DNA of 64,000 nucleotides from Haematobia irritans (GCF_050003625.1 NC_134397.1:197429063-197493062); one strand, 5' to 3'; shown: positions 1 through 13,674, counted from the stretch's first letter. The notes: generated from the sequence alone by a model not told the origin. A program made the numbers and translations.

Positions 1-1797
1 GAGGATTACATTTTTTTAATATTGAAAACAACTAATGCACTTTTTTGTGCTGAAAGGTTTACAATCCATAGATGTACATATTTATTTATTGTAAAAGATA
101 AATAATTTAATAAATATATATTTTCTTTAAAGTTCCAAAAATTAGAAAAATCTACTTTTTGAAATGCTTTGTTTCCTAGTATTTTCACAAATACATGGAA
201 AAATAAAAATATCATATTTATACGGTTTTATTGAACTGGGTAGATTAGATAATCTTGTGAATGACCAAAAATATAATTAGGATCAAAATATTTGTAGTGT
301 CCAATTTCTCGATTATAAATTTCCTTATCGAGTGCAATAAAAACACTAATATTGTAAGATAAATTCAAAAGCAACCAAAAAACAATAAAGTAATTTTGTT
401 CTAATTTTTTGTCTGATTTCGAAATTTTAAAAGGAAAATTTATTTTATTTTAAAAATCCTTTTGAAACATTCGACATCCGTCAAAATTAAACGTAATGAG
501 TCATTCACACTTAGAGAAAATTAATTTATATACGAATACGAATATCTGTTTCGTTACGTCATTTATTTGATCTTTAAGAGGAAGGACTCAAGAAAAGCAT
601 TGCAAAAAAACATAAATATTTTAATAATAAAAAACCATTTTATCTTCTATTAAAAAATATTTAAATTAAGCTATATAAAAAATAAGATATTGATCGATTT
701 GTTTATTTGTCATTTATCTTAACTTTTTGTGATCCATAATCATTTCTCATATTATTTAGTTTTTCTTTGCCCTCTCTGTAAAAAAACGAAAAGTTATGCG
801 CCTGCGCTCTCAGCAATATTTTTTAAATTTCTTTTTTTGTATAAGTGTCCATGTTAATATAGTGATTTTCTATATAATTTTCTTTTCCCGTGAAGTTTTC
901 GTTTGTACCTTAAGGAAAACAATGTTTTAATGGCTTTGGGGGTAGTAACATTTGTTCGTTTCACTTTTAAATCGTATAAGAGAAAACATATTGTTTTGGT
1001 CAAAAATAGTAGGTTTGTCAAGTTATATATTTGTTTTTATTACAGAAAGGCACAATTGATTTTATTTTCTTTTATTTAACAACAAAACATCATTTTTAAT
1101 TCTTGAAATTTACGAAGTGCAGTGTATGTTATATTAAAAAAAAAACATTTTTTGCGTATAAAATTCAGTCTATTTGTTTTTAAAAATATATATTTTGTTT
1201 GTTTTTCATTTAATTAATTTTTGAGATTCGTACTTTTTCAGAAGTAAAACCAAGGAATCTATCTTTAAATGTTTTCATGTATATAAAAATGGAAATAAAC
1301 AAAACCTCAATGCAAAAAGGTATTTAGTCTTCATCATTATAGTTGTATATAATTTTATAAAAATATATTAATATACTTTTTAGTTTTGTTTTGTAAATTC
1401 TTTTGCCATTGTACATAAATGTAAATTTTATGTTATTATAGGTTTGTTTAATTTATTTGTTATTATTATGATGTAAATGTTAGATTTTTCTTTATAAATA
1501 GTTATCTTTATTTCATTACTTTTTAAATAATACATTTTAAGCATTTACAGTTTTATGAAAAAAAAATTAGGGATTTCACTTAGGTATTTACCATTTGAGT
1601 TTGCATCTTAATGAAGTTATTTATAGTTCTTTTTAGTCCATTTTAAATAAACAAATGTTAAATAAACTACTTAATCTCAAACTTACAAATTTAATTAAAT
1701 TAATATATAAAATGAATATATAAAATTAAAACACTTACTTAGGGTTTCCTAATAGTTTTTTCATGCTTTTACGGAAAATGTCATCCCGTTTGGATTT
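1..1797 (-). other. 3' flank / probable 3'UTR of Hairless
   Basis: Very AT-rich sequence with no credible reading frame on either strand. It lies directly downstream of the Hairless stop codon and contains many AATAAA-type motifs on the minus strand, so part or all of it is probably Hairless 3'UTR. The true polyadenylation site cannot be chosen from sequence alone. Confidence 0.5.
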
Positions 1798-4700
1798 TTA
1801 ATGCTTCGATAAATTTAAGGGTACATCTGCAAAAAAAAATGATGGTAAAACGTTAATATCACCAATAATTATGCTATGAGCATAATCGTACAAGTGAAAC
1901 TAGAATTCTTCCTATTTTGTATCTCTTATGATTACGTAGTTCGCACAAGTAAACACTAAGTCGTAGTCTTGATAAATCGTCGTTTTTGTATTTACTACAA
2001 TTTTTGTGTGGAAATAATATTTTTTCATTTTTGTCAAGAAATAGAAAAAGTAAATCGTCCAAGAAAAGTCGAATGTTGATTTAAAAAGTCAAAAATCGTC
2101 ATTTATAAATTCTTTTTTAATTTTTCTAGTAAAAATTTTGACAGGTAAACATATTCATAATGTTGTCGAAAAAATTACCTGAACTTTGTTCATCCTTATT
2201 GCTAGTTTGATACATAGAATTAGCAGTTGTCGCTGTTGGAGCAGAAACTGCAGAATTCCCTGGTAATGGTGAGCTAGATGAATAATTGTTCTTTGATGCT
2301 TTGGAAAGATCTGTTGTATCAGTCATTGGTTGCGCTGATCCTAAAGCCGCCGATACTGTAGCCGACGCAGGGACTAAACCTGCTGATGTATGCATTACAG
2401 CTGGATGTGACGAAGTCATGCCATGAACCATGGCATTGAACATCGATCCAGGTGGTAGGGGTGGCAGAGTGCTACTGGAATGATGATGAGGAGGGGTAGC
2501 TGCTGAAGCGCTACCGAAACCAGCGGCAGCAGCCGCAGCCGCCAATGCTGCAGCATTGCCCACACCATTATATTGGTATCCATGATAAGGAGGCGATAAA
2601 CGAGCTGCCGCAGCAGCAGCACCAACTGCAGCTGCGGAGAGCATCGCTGGGTGTCGAGATGCTTGTAAAAGTGCCGGATTGGCTGCAGCTGCACTTTGAT
2701 AATGCTGCATCCATACTTGGGGATGCCGCATAGCCGCTAGTGTTGAAATATAGGGATGGTAGTAAGGCGAACCAACGACACCTGGAATGTAAGACGCTGC
2801 AGCAGCAGCAACGGCGGCTGCAGAAGAAGGATTGGATGTTGTTGGAGAAATAGCAGAAGTGGGATGATGAGGGCTACTTGTTCCCGCGCCATACATATAA
2901 GAATAAGGATGTAAGGGAGAGCTTTGTACATTCGCATTACCCGGAGATGCACGATGTAGCAAAAGCTGTTGATGTGACACAGGAGTTCTCCGCTCACTAT
3001 CCTCATTACGATGACTTTCCATGGTTGGTGAGGTGCAATTGCTGTTGTTCGTTGTTGTATTGGCAGATGTAGGCGATGCAAATTGCCGTCGTATTGAAGC
3101 AGTCTTTTTTGGTACAGTTCGAGGTGTAGTTTCACGTGGTGAAGCTGTCGTTGATCTTTGTGGAGAGAAATCTCCCCTTTGTGTCGATGGAATGTTATGA
3201 TTTGAAGTACTTCCACTCATATTGGTAGAAGACGTTGGTGTAGTAGCTCGAAATGCTGAAGAATGATGACGGGGTGAACGGGAACTATTAGTTGCAGTCG
3301 ACGATGTTGACGAAGTGGCTCCGCTTGACGATGTTGAGGGGGAGAGAGCACTTGTCATGGTAGGCGGAGGGATGTAATGAGGAGACGTCATGTATGGTGA
3401 ATAAAAGGTTTGTGGTGATTGATTATAATGGGGCTGAGGTGAGCCAGTGTTTTCATTCATTCCTGCATACTTTATTTTATTATATACCTCAGGCATCGGT
3501 CTCGGCGACCGGCGGCCGTAATCATATCCGACCCCTGTGTTTATACCAGAGTTAGTAGTCGGGCTTCTTGAGTGTGCTTCACGCATGGGTGAACTATAGG
3601 GTGGAGACCTTTTCAATTTAGAAGCAGAATTTGATGGCGATTTTCCTCCACATTGTGCATTTCCTTCTGGCGAAGTAGGAGACTGATTGGCCGAATTGTG
3701 AATCGATGACGACTGATATGAATTGTATCCCATTGAGTTGCTAGTAATTGTAGCTGGCAAATCGGAACCCTTTCTGTTGGAAGCTGAAGAAGATGAAACA
3801 GGAGGATTCGAACTGGAGGAACCTCCGCCTAAAAGCGAATGTATGCTATATGAACTGTATAGTTTTGTTTGAGGTTGGGAGGTGGTAGCTAGACCTGCAG
3901 TTGATTTAGTCGTCTGATTGTTCGATTGCGTACTAAAAACATTCGTGGAAGAAGCACTTTTACTCATTGGAGAAATATGAGGTGGCTTGGTATGCGATAC
4001 ATTACTATTCGCCGTACTCGTAGTAGTACTATGATTCCCTTTAGCCCGACTACGTTTGCCACCAGCTGCAGTAGCGTTGTCCTCCAAAGATACTTTTTCG
4101 AATTCTCTCAGAATACGTTTACGCGGAGAAACATGTTGTTGATGATATTCGACTAGACGTGAAGCTGCTGAATTCGAAGGAGGTGATACTTTGGAATTTT
4201 TACCTCCTACTACTGAAGTGGCTGGTGTTAATGTCGATGAAGTTGATGTTGTAGAAGAAGGTGTGAATGGTGTTGATGTTGTTAATGAATTTTGTGTGGA
4301 ATTCTTAAATAAATGAGGAGTTGCAGCTAAACGAGATGCAGAAGCATCCATAAGTTTTTGTACGATAGTAGTGAGCTTGGCTCTTGTTTTAATATTTTCT
4401 GGCTTTTTAAGTCTTTTTTCTTCATCTCCTTGCTTGTCGCATTCATTCTCGGTTCTTGTCACTGATGATGTTCCTGGAACATTTATTTGGGAATCTTCGT
4501 TTGGGGCATTGCCATTCAATGATTCAGATTTCTTTGAAATTTCCATCGTTCCATCACAATCACTGGTATTCATTTTTTGTACCTCGTCGACATTGGGATC
4601 GATAGGAGTTTTCGTTTCTTTTTCTCCATTTTCATTTCTAATAGGAGAATCCGCTCTTGTCATTTCGACATCGTCACATTCTTTAGCGCTAAGTCTGTTG

Positions 4701-7700
4701 ATAGCTTCTTTATCATGATTAAATTCTTCCTTGGAGGTTGTGCTGCCACCTTTGCTCTTTTCAACAATCTCACATTTTATATCTTGACCTATTTTGGGTT
4801 GTTCTTTAATTTCAGCACATGTATCTGGGGTTTTTTCAACAATATCAATGTCATCACTAGTCTTTGTTTTTACATCAATGTCGAATTTGAGATTATGTGG
4901 CTGTTTCTGCTCTTTATTTTTAATGTATAACATAAATAATTGAGAACCATTCTCTAATGATTTGATATCGTAGGGTTTTCTACGCTTTCTTAGTGCCAGC
5001 AAGCGAGCCGAAGATGAGAATTTTCGACATGCGGGCTTATGATAAAATAGCGCCATTTCTTTTGACACATTTTTTCGTGGCGCCGCCTGCTTCCAGCAAT
5101 GATCTCTTTGCCAAGGCGACGATTGTAGGGAACTATTGTCATCTGAGACTAGGAGAAAAAACGATAAGAAAAATTATGGTGCTTATTAATACCATTGCTT
5201 TAAGATAACAAAATAATAATGTTTCAAACATACAACTTAAGGAGTTGGAGCATTCATTCTTTGGATATGAGACACCGACACCACCGCTGCCTGCACTAAT
5301 GATCGCTGCTGGTGACGATGTAGTTAATGGTGAGGGTATTATACCACCAGATGTAGATGCCGTTGCCGATGGGGTAACTGTCGATGATGTGGCCGCCGAT
5401 GGAGTCCTAAAAACTTTTCTCGGAACTGATACCCATCCACTTTTATCGCCATCCTTTGAACGTGCCAGTTCCAAAATAAATTTTCCATCTGCAAAGATAA
5501 ATGGCAAAAAGTCACTCATCAAATCGATTGTATTACAAAAAAAAAAAAAAAAAAAAAACAGAAAAATACAAAATTTTCAAATTGAGTATCGATGTTTATT
5601 CCATCAAAGTTTTCTTATGAACTAATTTCCACAAAAAAAGCCAAACTTTCGATAACAGCAATCAGCAACTGCCGTTTTACGTTAGATGAATTAAGAAAAA
5701 TATATATTTTTTCTGTTGCAGCAACACGTCTGCAATCTTGTAATAGCATTCTTGGTAGCTTTGGTCCAAAAAAAATTAATAATTAGAAAATTAGACTGCG
5801 GACACATGTGTTAGTTAAGGTAGAATTGCACACCATGCATATGGGGGCTATACCTACTAGAGGTCTGCACAATTCCATTTGTAAATGCAGAGTACACGTG
5901 TACTTGCTACATGAGTACATCTATTTGAGAGAGTCGCAAAAGTATTGGTACACATTTTGATGAACACCAAAAGCCACGAGTAACTTCTTGTTGCTACTCT
6001 GATGTCTTCACTACCAACAAACACATATTCTGCTTTCTCTCTTATTGAAGTGTACTCAGAGTGATCACGTCGAGTATGTTGCGAAAACAAAACTTCATAG
6101 AGTACTCCATGTACCACGTGCAGTTTCAGAAATACAAAAAAACAGTTACTCTCAATAATATATGTTTTGGTTTGTTATAAAGAACGGCAAACGTTAAGGT
6201 AAGTGTGTGACATACATAAATATATGAAATATGTGATATACATACATATCTATGATTAATAATAATGGAAAGTTTTGCTTCGCATATAACTGAGAAATAC
6301 TTGTGGTACCACGTGAAGTGAAGAGAATCCATGTTGTACTTTTTCTCAAGTACTTACATTTTTATTGTTCCTTTTTTTCGGAACACATATTGTTTCGGAT
6401 AAGTACTTGGTGGTATTTGACAAGCAAGTGTTCTCTTCACTTCACTACTTGCGCTCTGAGAGAAAGACAGTGTATGTACTATATTCGACAGCGAATTGCA
6501 TACATGTAGTGAAAAGTTATTCGATGCAGACCTCTAATACCTACAAATGATGCGATATAGCCCATCCAACCTACATGAATAAAAACTACTTGTGTCAAGT
6601 TGCAAGTGGATAGCTTGTTTTGTTCGGAAGTTAGCGCGATATCAATATGTCGACGGACAACGCTATAACGAACCAAAAAACCAAAGGGCGTGAAATATAA
6701 AAAAATTATCAAAAGCGCAGAGGCGAGGAATGCAATCAGCAAATATATTGGTGTTCCGATGCATGTTGTGTAACTAAATTTAAGAATTCTGAGTGTTTTA
6801 AAGCTTCTCTAAAAAGGAGGTCCCTTGTCATTGAATTTAACATAGAATCGGGCAGTACTCAGTGATAAGAGAGAAGTTCACCACTGTGGTATCAAAATGA
6901 ACTGAATAGTCTAAGTGAGCCTGAAATATCGGGCTTCCACTATACCTAACCTAACCTATCGTGTTCGTCAATTCATTCGAATATAACGTACGCACACATG
7001 AGCGCATGGTAGGTAATTCCACCTTTAGTGAAATTACTTGAGGTAATCCCACCTCATGTGAAACCTCAATTTTGGAAAAAACCTCTTCATTCGCCCAGAA
7101 TTGTATAAAATAATGGAGCGCTTAAATTAGCATGGAAACACCAACAAATTTGTTCCGATTCTTTGTCATATCAAATTAAATTGCACGTAAATTGCAAATA
7201 ATATATAAAATTAGATGTATTTTAATATATAATTGCAATTCCTTTTGAAGTCACTCATTTCTATACGTACCTTTGAAAAATTGCAATCGTCCACCAAATC
7301 CACCACCGCCACCAATAGCATTATTATGATTATGATTGTTTGTAGAAGTTGACGATATTGGAGGCCTGCCAATATCCGTACGAGTAAGATGGGTACAATG
7401 GATGCTGCTATTGGAGCTGTTGACAATTTTCGATTGACTATTTGTGTTGTGAGCAGAAACAGACAAATTTATGACAGGTGACGATGTCGGTGAGTTCACA
7501 CCAGAAGTGCTATTAGATGAAGTTTGATTGCTCGATGAATTTATTGTATAATCGATAACGCCCGATTCTATGGAGGATGTGGCCATACCTCCGCCGCTGT
7601 TATTTTTCGCCGATTTAAAGGGTTTGGCAAATTGAGGCGTTGAAAATGGCGTGGAAGCTGTTTTCGAGGAAAGACCTGTGGATTGATTGTGTGGCGGCGT

Positions 7701-8648
7701 TGAAGATCCGTCCACCAATGAGCCATTGTTCAGTTGTTGATGTTGAGAAAATGTTGCTGAATTGTTGTTATTAAATGCTGATGATGCTGAATTATTTAAG
7801 GCTGTTAAAGTATTAGCCAAACGTTTATGGTTTGTGGCATTGACAGCCGCCGCTGCGATAGCTACCAATTGAGCATGAGCAGCGGCAGCAGCCGTTTTTG
7901 CATTTGCAGATAATGTCGTCGATTCCGCTAAGGCTGTTTTTGTGGAAGATGAGCTGTTGGATGAATTCGATGTGGATAATGGAGATGATGTTGATAACGC
8001 TGAAGATGACGATGATGTTGAAGTCAACTGCTGTTGTGGTGTGGATATATGGTGTTGTTGTGGTATTTGAAAATTAGCGGCTGCCGTTAGCAAAGTGGCA
8101 GTGGCTGTAGCAACAGCTGCGGCTGCAGCAGCATTTGTACCATTCAAACCGTTTTTTAATAAAATTTTTGCCGCCTCGGCAATAATTAATTCGCTATTAC
8201 TAGTATTATTATTATTATTGTTGTTTTGCGGACTTTTATTATTGTTGCAATTCGCTGCATATGCAAGATCCTTGGATCCTAATACATTCGTTGTGGTTCG
8301 GCTACTATTACTATTTGTTGTTTGTACGGCCGAAGGTACCGTTGTTGTGGTTGTGTTTGTTGTTGTTGTTGTTGTTGTTGCAGATGTTTCATCTGTCATT
8401 GCTATTATTGAAGCCTCCGGTGATGTTGCAACATTTGCCTGTTGCTGCCTTTCTTGCTGTTGCCGGATTGCATCTTGCTCTTGTTGCTGTTGTTGTTGTT
8501 CGGCAACATTTTGCAGGATTTTATTCTTCAGCGTTTTCGCTTTACGTTTCTGCTCTACTACAATAGGAAGATGTTGGAGTTTTTCCTTTTCCGTAATGCT
8601 ATCATTCGGTGTAGTTGCGTTTGAAGTTTCGTTTTGCAAAATTTTCAT
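1798..8648 (-). CDS. H: Hairless, Su(H)-binding Notch co-repressor (4 coding exons, 1543 aa)
   Basis: Coding exons are 7271-8648, 5234-5488, 2179-5148 and 1798-1826. All introns are GT-AG and phases join exactly. Hairless is the nuclear adaptor that turns Suppressor of Hairless into a repressor of Notch targets by recruiting Groucho and CtBP. The conserved Su(H)-binding block (GGRLQFFK, then DGKFILELARSKDGDKSGW) is split by intron 1 at about residues 452-476. The Groucho motif YSIHSLLG is at about residues 978-985, and the CtBP motif PLNLSKH forms residues 1537-1543 in the tiny last exon. An in-frame TAA lies 24 nt upstream of the start ATG, which fixes the start. The protein is longer than the roughly 1,077 aa fly protein because of Q, N, A, S and T-rich low-complexity tracts. 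Intron 2 (5489-7270) carries a hAT element and a SINE fragment. Identification rests on several diagnostic motifs in the right order. Confidence 0.97.
5858..6536. mobile_element. Non-autonomous hAT-type element (679 bp)
   Basis: Perfect 12-bp terminal inverted repeats, TAGAGGTCTGCA at 5858-5869 and its complement at 6525-6536, resemble hAT/hobo termini. They are flanked by an 8-bp direct repeat, ATACCTAC (5850-5857 and 6537-6544), the target-site length expected for hAT. No transposase frame is present. It sits in Hairless intron 2, nested inside an older dispersed-repeat fragment visible on both sides (about 5830-5857 and 6537-6640). Confidence 0.8.
6796..6960 (+). mobile_element. SINE fragment (5'-truncated)
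   Basis: Matches the body and tail of the SINE family at 39240-39582 (AGGAGGTCCCTTGTCATTGA, then the GATAAGAGAGAAGTTCACCA segment) and ends in a CCTAACCTAACC tail. The tRNA-like head and a stretch of about 45 nt of the body are missing. It lies in Hairless intron 2. Confidence 0.8.
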
Positions 8649-8678
8649 GTCATCGTCGATACTGTAACAGATTTACAT
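8645..8678 (-). promoter_or_regulatory. Start-stop mini uORFs in the Hairless leader
   Basis: On the minus strand an ATG is followed immediately by TAA (8678-8673). A second ATG-ACA-TGA mini-frame (8653-8645) overlaps the Hairless start codon, its TGA sharing bases with that ATG (ATGA). Both would precede the main frame in any mRNA that includes this stretch. Splicing at the CAG just upstream of the start (about 8661) would remove the first one only. Confidence 0.5.
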
Positions 8679-11600
8679 GTGAGAAATTCGTGAAGACAAC
8701 GACGACGACGACGTAGTAAACAGTTCCAATTCTGTGATCTGTTCACCAGTTGTAGCCAATATTGAATCCTGCAAAATAAACATAAAATATAACAATTATA
8801 TTCATATAGATGTATGATTACCATGATTTAGTTTTACTTTGGAAAATGCAAAATTTCGTATAAATTTTACTGTAGTGAGTAGACTCATGGTGTGTACTAT
8901 TCTTAATTAAATTTTCTCTTATATAGTATTTTTCATTCATATGTGTGTGCCTCGTATTTGTGTATTTACATTGCAATCTTTTCCTTTATGTGCCTGTCTC
9001 TGCTGTCTCATGCTTTTTGCACCTTCTTTCCGTCGCTTTTATTCACTGGGATGAGGTGGTTTCCACACACAATGCAAAAAAATTTTCTAGCCAAAAGTTA
9101 ACCATTCCACATAGGTTGCCCAAAAATACATCTTGTAAAAAAGGAAAGTGATTTTTTGCATTTTATTTCTTTTGCAATGAACGGAGTAGTTGTGTTCATA
9201 TATTTAAAGAGTTATATACGAGAAGACCACACATTTTATATGAACTTTGTTTTAATCTTTATTTCGACCGTCGTTCGTTTTCCCCCACTTGTGTTCACAT
9301 CACATCGCTCTACACAACTCTGTACAGAAAAGTTAACATTTTAGCAACCGCCTTGAATGTTGTTGGCTGTTGGTTTTCAATGAATATACTGTGTCCAGAG
9401 TAAACGCGATTGAACATTTGTTAATGGATGCCAGCGTGAAAGGGGATCTCTCTTGTGACCCCTCTCACGAAACTGTTATGTGTATGCATTTTAACATACT
9501 GGTGGGGTTCCTGTCAGTGTTGTCAATAATTTAGTTTTATTAGAAGGTAATATATTTAAGCACCGGTTTCCATAAGGATAATAATAAGGTATAAGTCTTA
9601 TGGTGGGTACTATGTTCGATTTCCATGACGAAAGCAAGATTATTTTCTCTATTAGTTTATTGAATTAATGATATTTCAGTACAGAGAAAAATAGATTTAA
9701 AATTAAATATATATTAGATTTAGAGAATCTGCATGAAGGTTTTTGTTACGGATTTGCAAATTTTGGAATTAGCAATTTTGCTCAATGTGAATATAAAAGA
9801 AAATAAAAAATTAAGAAACTATATTTTGAAAAAAAAAAAAAACGAGGAATATACTATAAATACCCGACGACAGTCAGACATAAACGAATATTCTTATTAT
9901 TTTTTTTTTTTCTTAATAATATTTTTTTCTTAAAATTAAATAATAAAAAGTACATTTATGATCTATTATAAATGTTGTTAGGCTTTATTAAATATTTTCT
10001 ATACTTCTTCGTTATTTTTGGTAAAAATAGTACATTTTAAAGAGACAATATTAAGTAAAAATTTGGTCGGAAGAGTGTAGTTTTCGGTATACCGACCCTA
10101 GAAAATTGCCGTTTAAGTGTCCGGCCTTCCGGACTTTCTCCAATAAATACTAAAAATACTAAATACAGAGTCTTAAGTGGGCTAACGCGAACCCAGGACC
10201 TATCCGGGTCCATGGTTATGAAGTTTTTTTATATGTATTCTAAATATATTACTTTTAGGATGATTAGGTGCGATGGGTACTAAATCCAATATACATGATA
10301 ATGAAAACTTTAGGGGAAAATAAGTCTTTACGACAAAAAGTAGTCTTTACCTACCTACCACAAATTATATCATTGCATTATCTTCTACTCTTGTAACATT
10401 TCGAAATGTACGAATGATACGTTCTATTGCAGTATATTATTGATGTTTCCTTTAACTTACACACACAATTTTTAAGTGGTCCAATCGGACAACTTGTACT
10501 AAAGTAGATTTAAGCCAAATAATTTAGCTCAATTCGCCCTCTATGATTTTAAATTGCATATAAAGCAAGTAAAGGTAATAAAAAAAATAATTTCTTTTTA
10601 GCATTGGAAGAATTTTAATCTCTATCTATCAATTAGAAAATAAGAAGTCGAACTTAAAAAAATCGTTTGATTAACAACATTGGCAGCATAGTTAAAGCAC
10701 CAGGCTTGCACTCGTCACACACAGATAATAATTTACGGCAATGAGAGGGAGAGAAAGAGATGCACTTAACAGCAAAGAATTGAATGTTAATACGATAGGG
10801 AAACACAATGGGAGCATGTCGACAAATGCAAGAAGCACCCCCTTCCTACCTTCCGCTGTTGTTTTTGGAAAATTTATGTGTTGGCGTTGTTGTTGTTCGT
10901 TATTTGCTTTGGTGCTGACGACCACCTCTTCAAGCATCGTCCTCTGTCATTGTTTCCTGTCGAGGGAATTGACAATTATGTTAAACACAAGACTAATATT
11001 ATCTGACAAAGGAATCGTAACGGATATTGTTAGAACTAACTGAATCATGATCTTGACTCGCCTTTGATAAAACAAACATTTCTTTTGCCCAATTCAAATT
11101 ATTGTACGATAAAACTATAACGTAAACGCCCCTAAAAGTATGGTAACCCACACACAAATGAACTCAGGTCATGCAATGCTACTTGGCAACACTGTCCCGT
11201 CGAAGTACATTTATTTCTTTTTTATTTAATATATTAGTTGTTCTTGCAATTATTAAAGAATTTTGTTAGCGCAAAATGAATTATGCCTTAGTAATGTGCA
11301 ATACCACTTGAACGATTCGTGACGATAGTGAGAAAAAATCAAATAAACACAACGTTGAACTCCACCACACACATATACACTCATACATTTACAGAATATC
11401 CAACAAAAACGAACGCCGTGAACCGGTTCCATAAACGAATCAAACCCGTGTTTTTATTCACTTTTCCTTTGGGATTAAATTGGAATTCCTTTTATGCGTT
11501 TTTCTATCATTTTTTTACACTATTAATGAGGGGAGAATCGCATATAATCTCTGGATATTCATTCATATTTTACCACCGATATCGCTTTATTTGCATTGCA

Positions 11601-13674
11601 ATCACATATTCTTTCTTGTCATTTGAAAATTATCCACACTACTTTTCAATTCTTCTTTTCCCCATCAAACGAACAATGCACACATACATTCATTTAATAG
11701 CGCACCACATACATCACATATGAGCGTATACATCCCATCATGTTCTTCGTTCTTCACACTTTTTTCCATTTATAATTCATTTATTTGCAAGATTTTCATA
11801 ATTCCTTACTTTTTCACGTCGTATAGTTGATGTTTCGTTTTGTTTTTTTTTGTGATAAAATTAATTAATGAATAAAATAAAAAACTAAAAATGCAGACAC
11901 ACGAACACGACGACAACGTAGATGTAGACGAAAAAATCTTATGAGGTGTTGCCACACGATATTAATTGACCACTGCGCTGCATTCGGCGTGCAGCAAAGG
12001 GAATTTTCTCACGCGGTTACAACAACAACTCGTGAGAAATTTCCCATGAGCGTGGGAAAATGAAAATAAAAAATGGGAATTTTTCGTTGTTGTTGTTTTG
12101 AACCGAGGTACGCACACCAACTTATAATCATGTACACATTTATACATTAAGGAGGGTCAGTTCTATTAGAACATGCGTAACAGTTGCATTATTAATTTGG
12201 TCTTGTGAACAAAACACAAAATTATATTATGTTTAATTAAAAATTAAACAATAATTATTGTATAAACAATCGTTATTAAATACTAATGAATATATTAAAC
12301 AAATTAAATTATAATATTAAATTAATGAAAACCATGTGCCAATTCTATTATTTTATGGTTTTACCAGATATTAGATACCCAAGGTATATTTGTATTATTA
12401 TAATTTCCTTATATTAAGGGCCTCTTCGGAAATGCAATATTGCACAACTGCAAATCAGCTATTGTAGATGTTTTTTTATTTTGTTTGCAATATAGAAGGT
12501 ACAAATATCGGAAATGAAAAAATGTATGTCTTTACGTTCTGGATTACGAATTCGAAAATTGTTATTAACTTAACGACTTTTCCATCTTACGCTAAGATTT
12601 TTTCCCAATTAAATTTCTAATCCACAAGAACAGCTTGTAAAAATTTAGTATTGAATTGCGCTTTGGAGAAAAATTTGTCTACAAATAATGCGCTTTTAAG
12701 GCCATATCGAAATATCATATAATCTGAATGTTATTAAAAATAAACCAATGCGGATACTGAATACTAAATTGCAAATTCATTCAATTTGGGGTATTGGTTT
12801 AACTCTAAAAATGGACCAATGTTAACCAATATTTCAAACGGAATACAGCTAGGGCCAGATCGAGTAGATCGGTATATATAATATATATTCCAGAGGCTCA
12901 TTTTCACACACCTGAGAGTTAGTATAGCCTGACGTTAAAAGCGTACGCTATACAAAATTTATTTACTATTTTCTACGAAAATGTGTATATTTATTACTAT
13001 ATGAATGTAAAAAAGCCCTTAAAGTTGAATATTAGATAATAATAATAATAGCAATTGTTGGTTTCATTTTTAAAAATTCGAAAAATCCAAATTTTGAAAA
13101 ATCGAGGTTCAAGACTCATACCCTTATGAATTACCCATGTTAATGATTCTATTAGAATTATTTTAACCAAAGACAACTATGTACATAAATATATGTATTT
13201 TCTTTTTATTAAAAAATAGATCAACATTTTAACACATTTATATATTTATTTCTTTAAGCCACATAGTGGAAATTAGCATTAAAAAAAATTACATAAAAAT
13301 GTGCAATTTAGGTAATGTTGAAATTCGACGCAGTCATACAAAGATAATATTTACAAGTTGTACGACATTGTTTACATCTTTACCAATAAACATGTGGAAG
13401 CAACAAAAAGTGGAAATATTTTGAAACGGCTTCCTTCCATTCAATTCGTTCTAAATAGACAGAGGTAGTTTAAATTGTCCTATTATTTAAAACGTTTCGA
13501 ACAAAAAGTTTCGAAAATTATTTTTGTTTCAACTACGAAATATTTCTGTGATTTTCACATATAATCAATCATGCTATTAATGTATCAGAAATTTACAATC
13601 ATGCATACATTTTATGATCAAGAGATTACTTGTGAAAATTCCAGACCTGTTGTGACTTATAACTAAATTCAGGA
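8679..13674. other. Hairless/TIM44 intergenic region and Hairless upstream region
   Basis: No credible coding gene is seen. A possible Hairless 5'UTR exon starts at 8768 after a TTTATTTTGCAG acceptor. Its frame opposite the start codon is closed by TAA, so it is noncoding. More distal 5' exons or promoter elements may be present but are not recognisable. The only repeat I can name here is the dispersed copy at 10035-10520. Confidence 0.5.
10035..10520 (+). repeat. Dispersed repeat family 1, copy 1
   Basis: Shares extended similarity with 57540-58000, including the landmarks GGTCGGAAGAG, GGGCTAACGCGAACCCA, GGACC..TCCGGGTCCATG and TACTTTTAGGATGATTA. No coding potential or clear termini. Two copies in one window suggest a common nonautonomous element. 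Confidence 0.65.

Noticed and set aside
2126..2178. Stop at 2126 as the only Hairless end
   Set aside because: The tail encoded there is unlike Hairless, while splicing to 1826 gives the exact conserved PLNLSKH end. Kept only as a possible retained-intron form.
2416..3216. Open frames of 92 and 159 codons overlapping Hairless exon 3
   Set aside because: Shadow frames of low-complexity coding sequence; no independent motif.
8095..8667. 190-codon plus-strand frame and its overlapping frames opposite Hairless exon 1
   Set aside because: It is the complement of Q, N and A repeats in Hairless and gives only leucine and cysteine tracts.
11319..11723. 134-codon plus-strand frame
   Set aside because: Low-complexity AT-rich translation with no recognisable domain, conserved motif or splice context.
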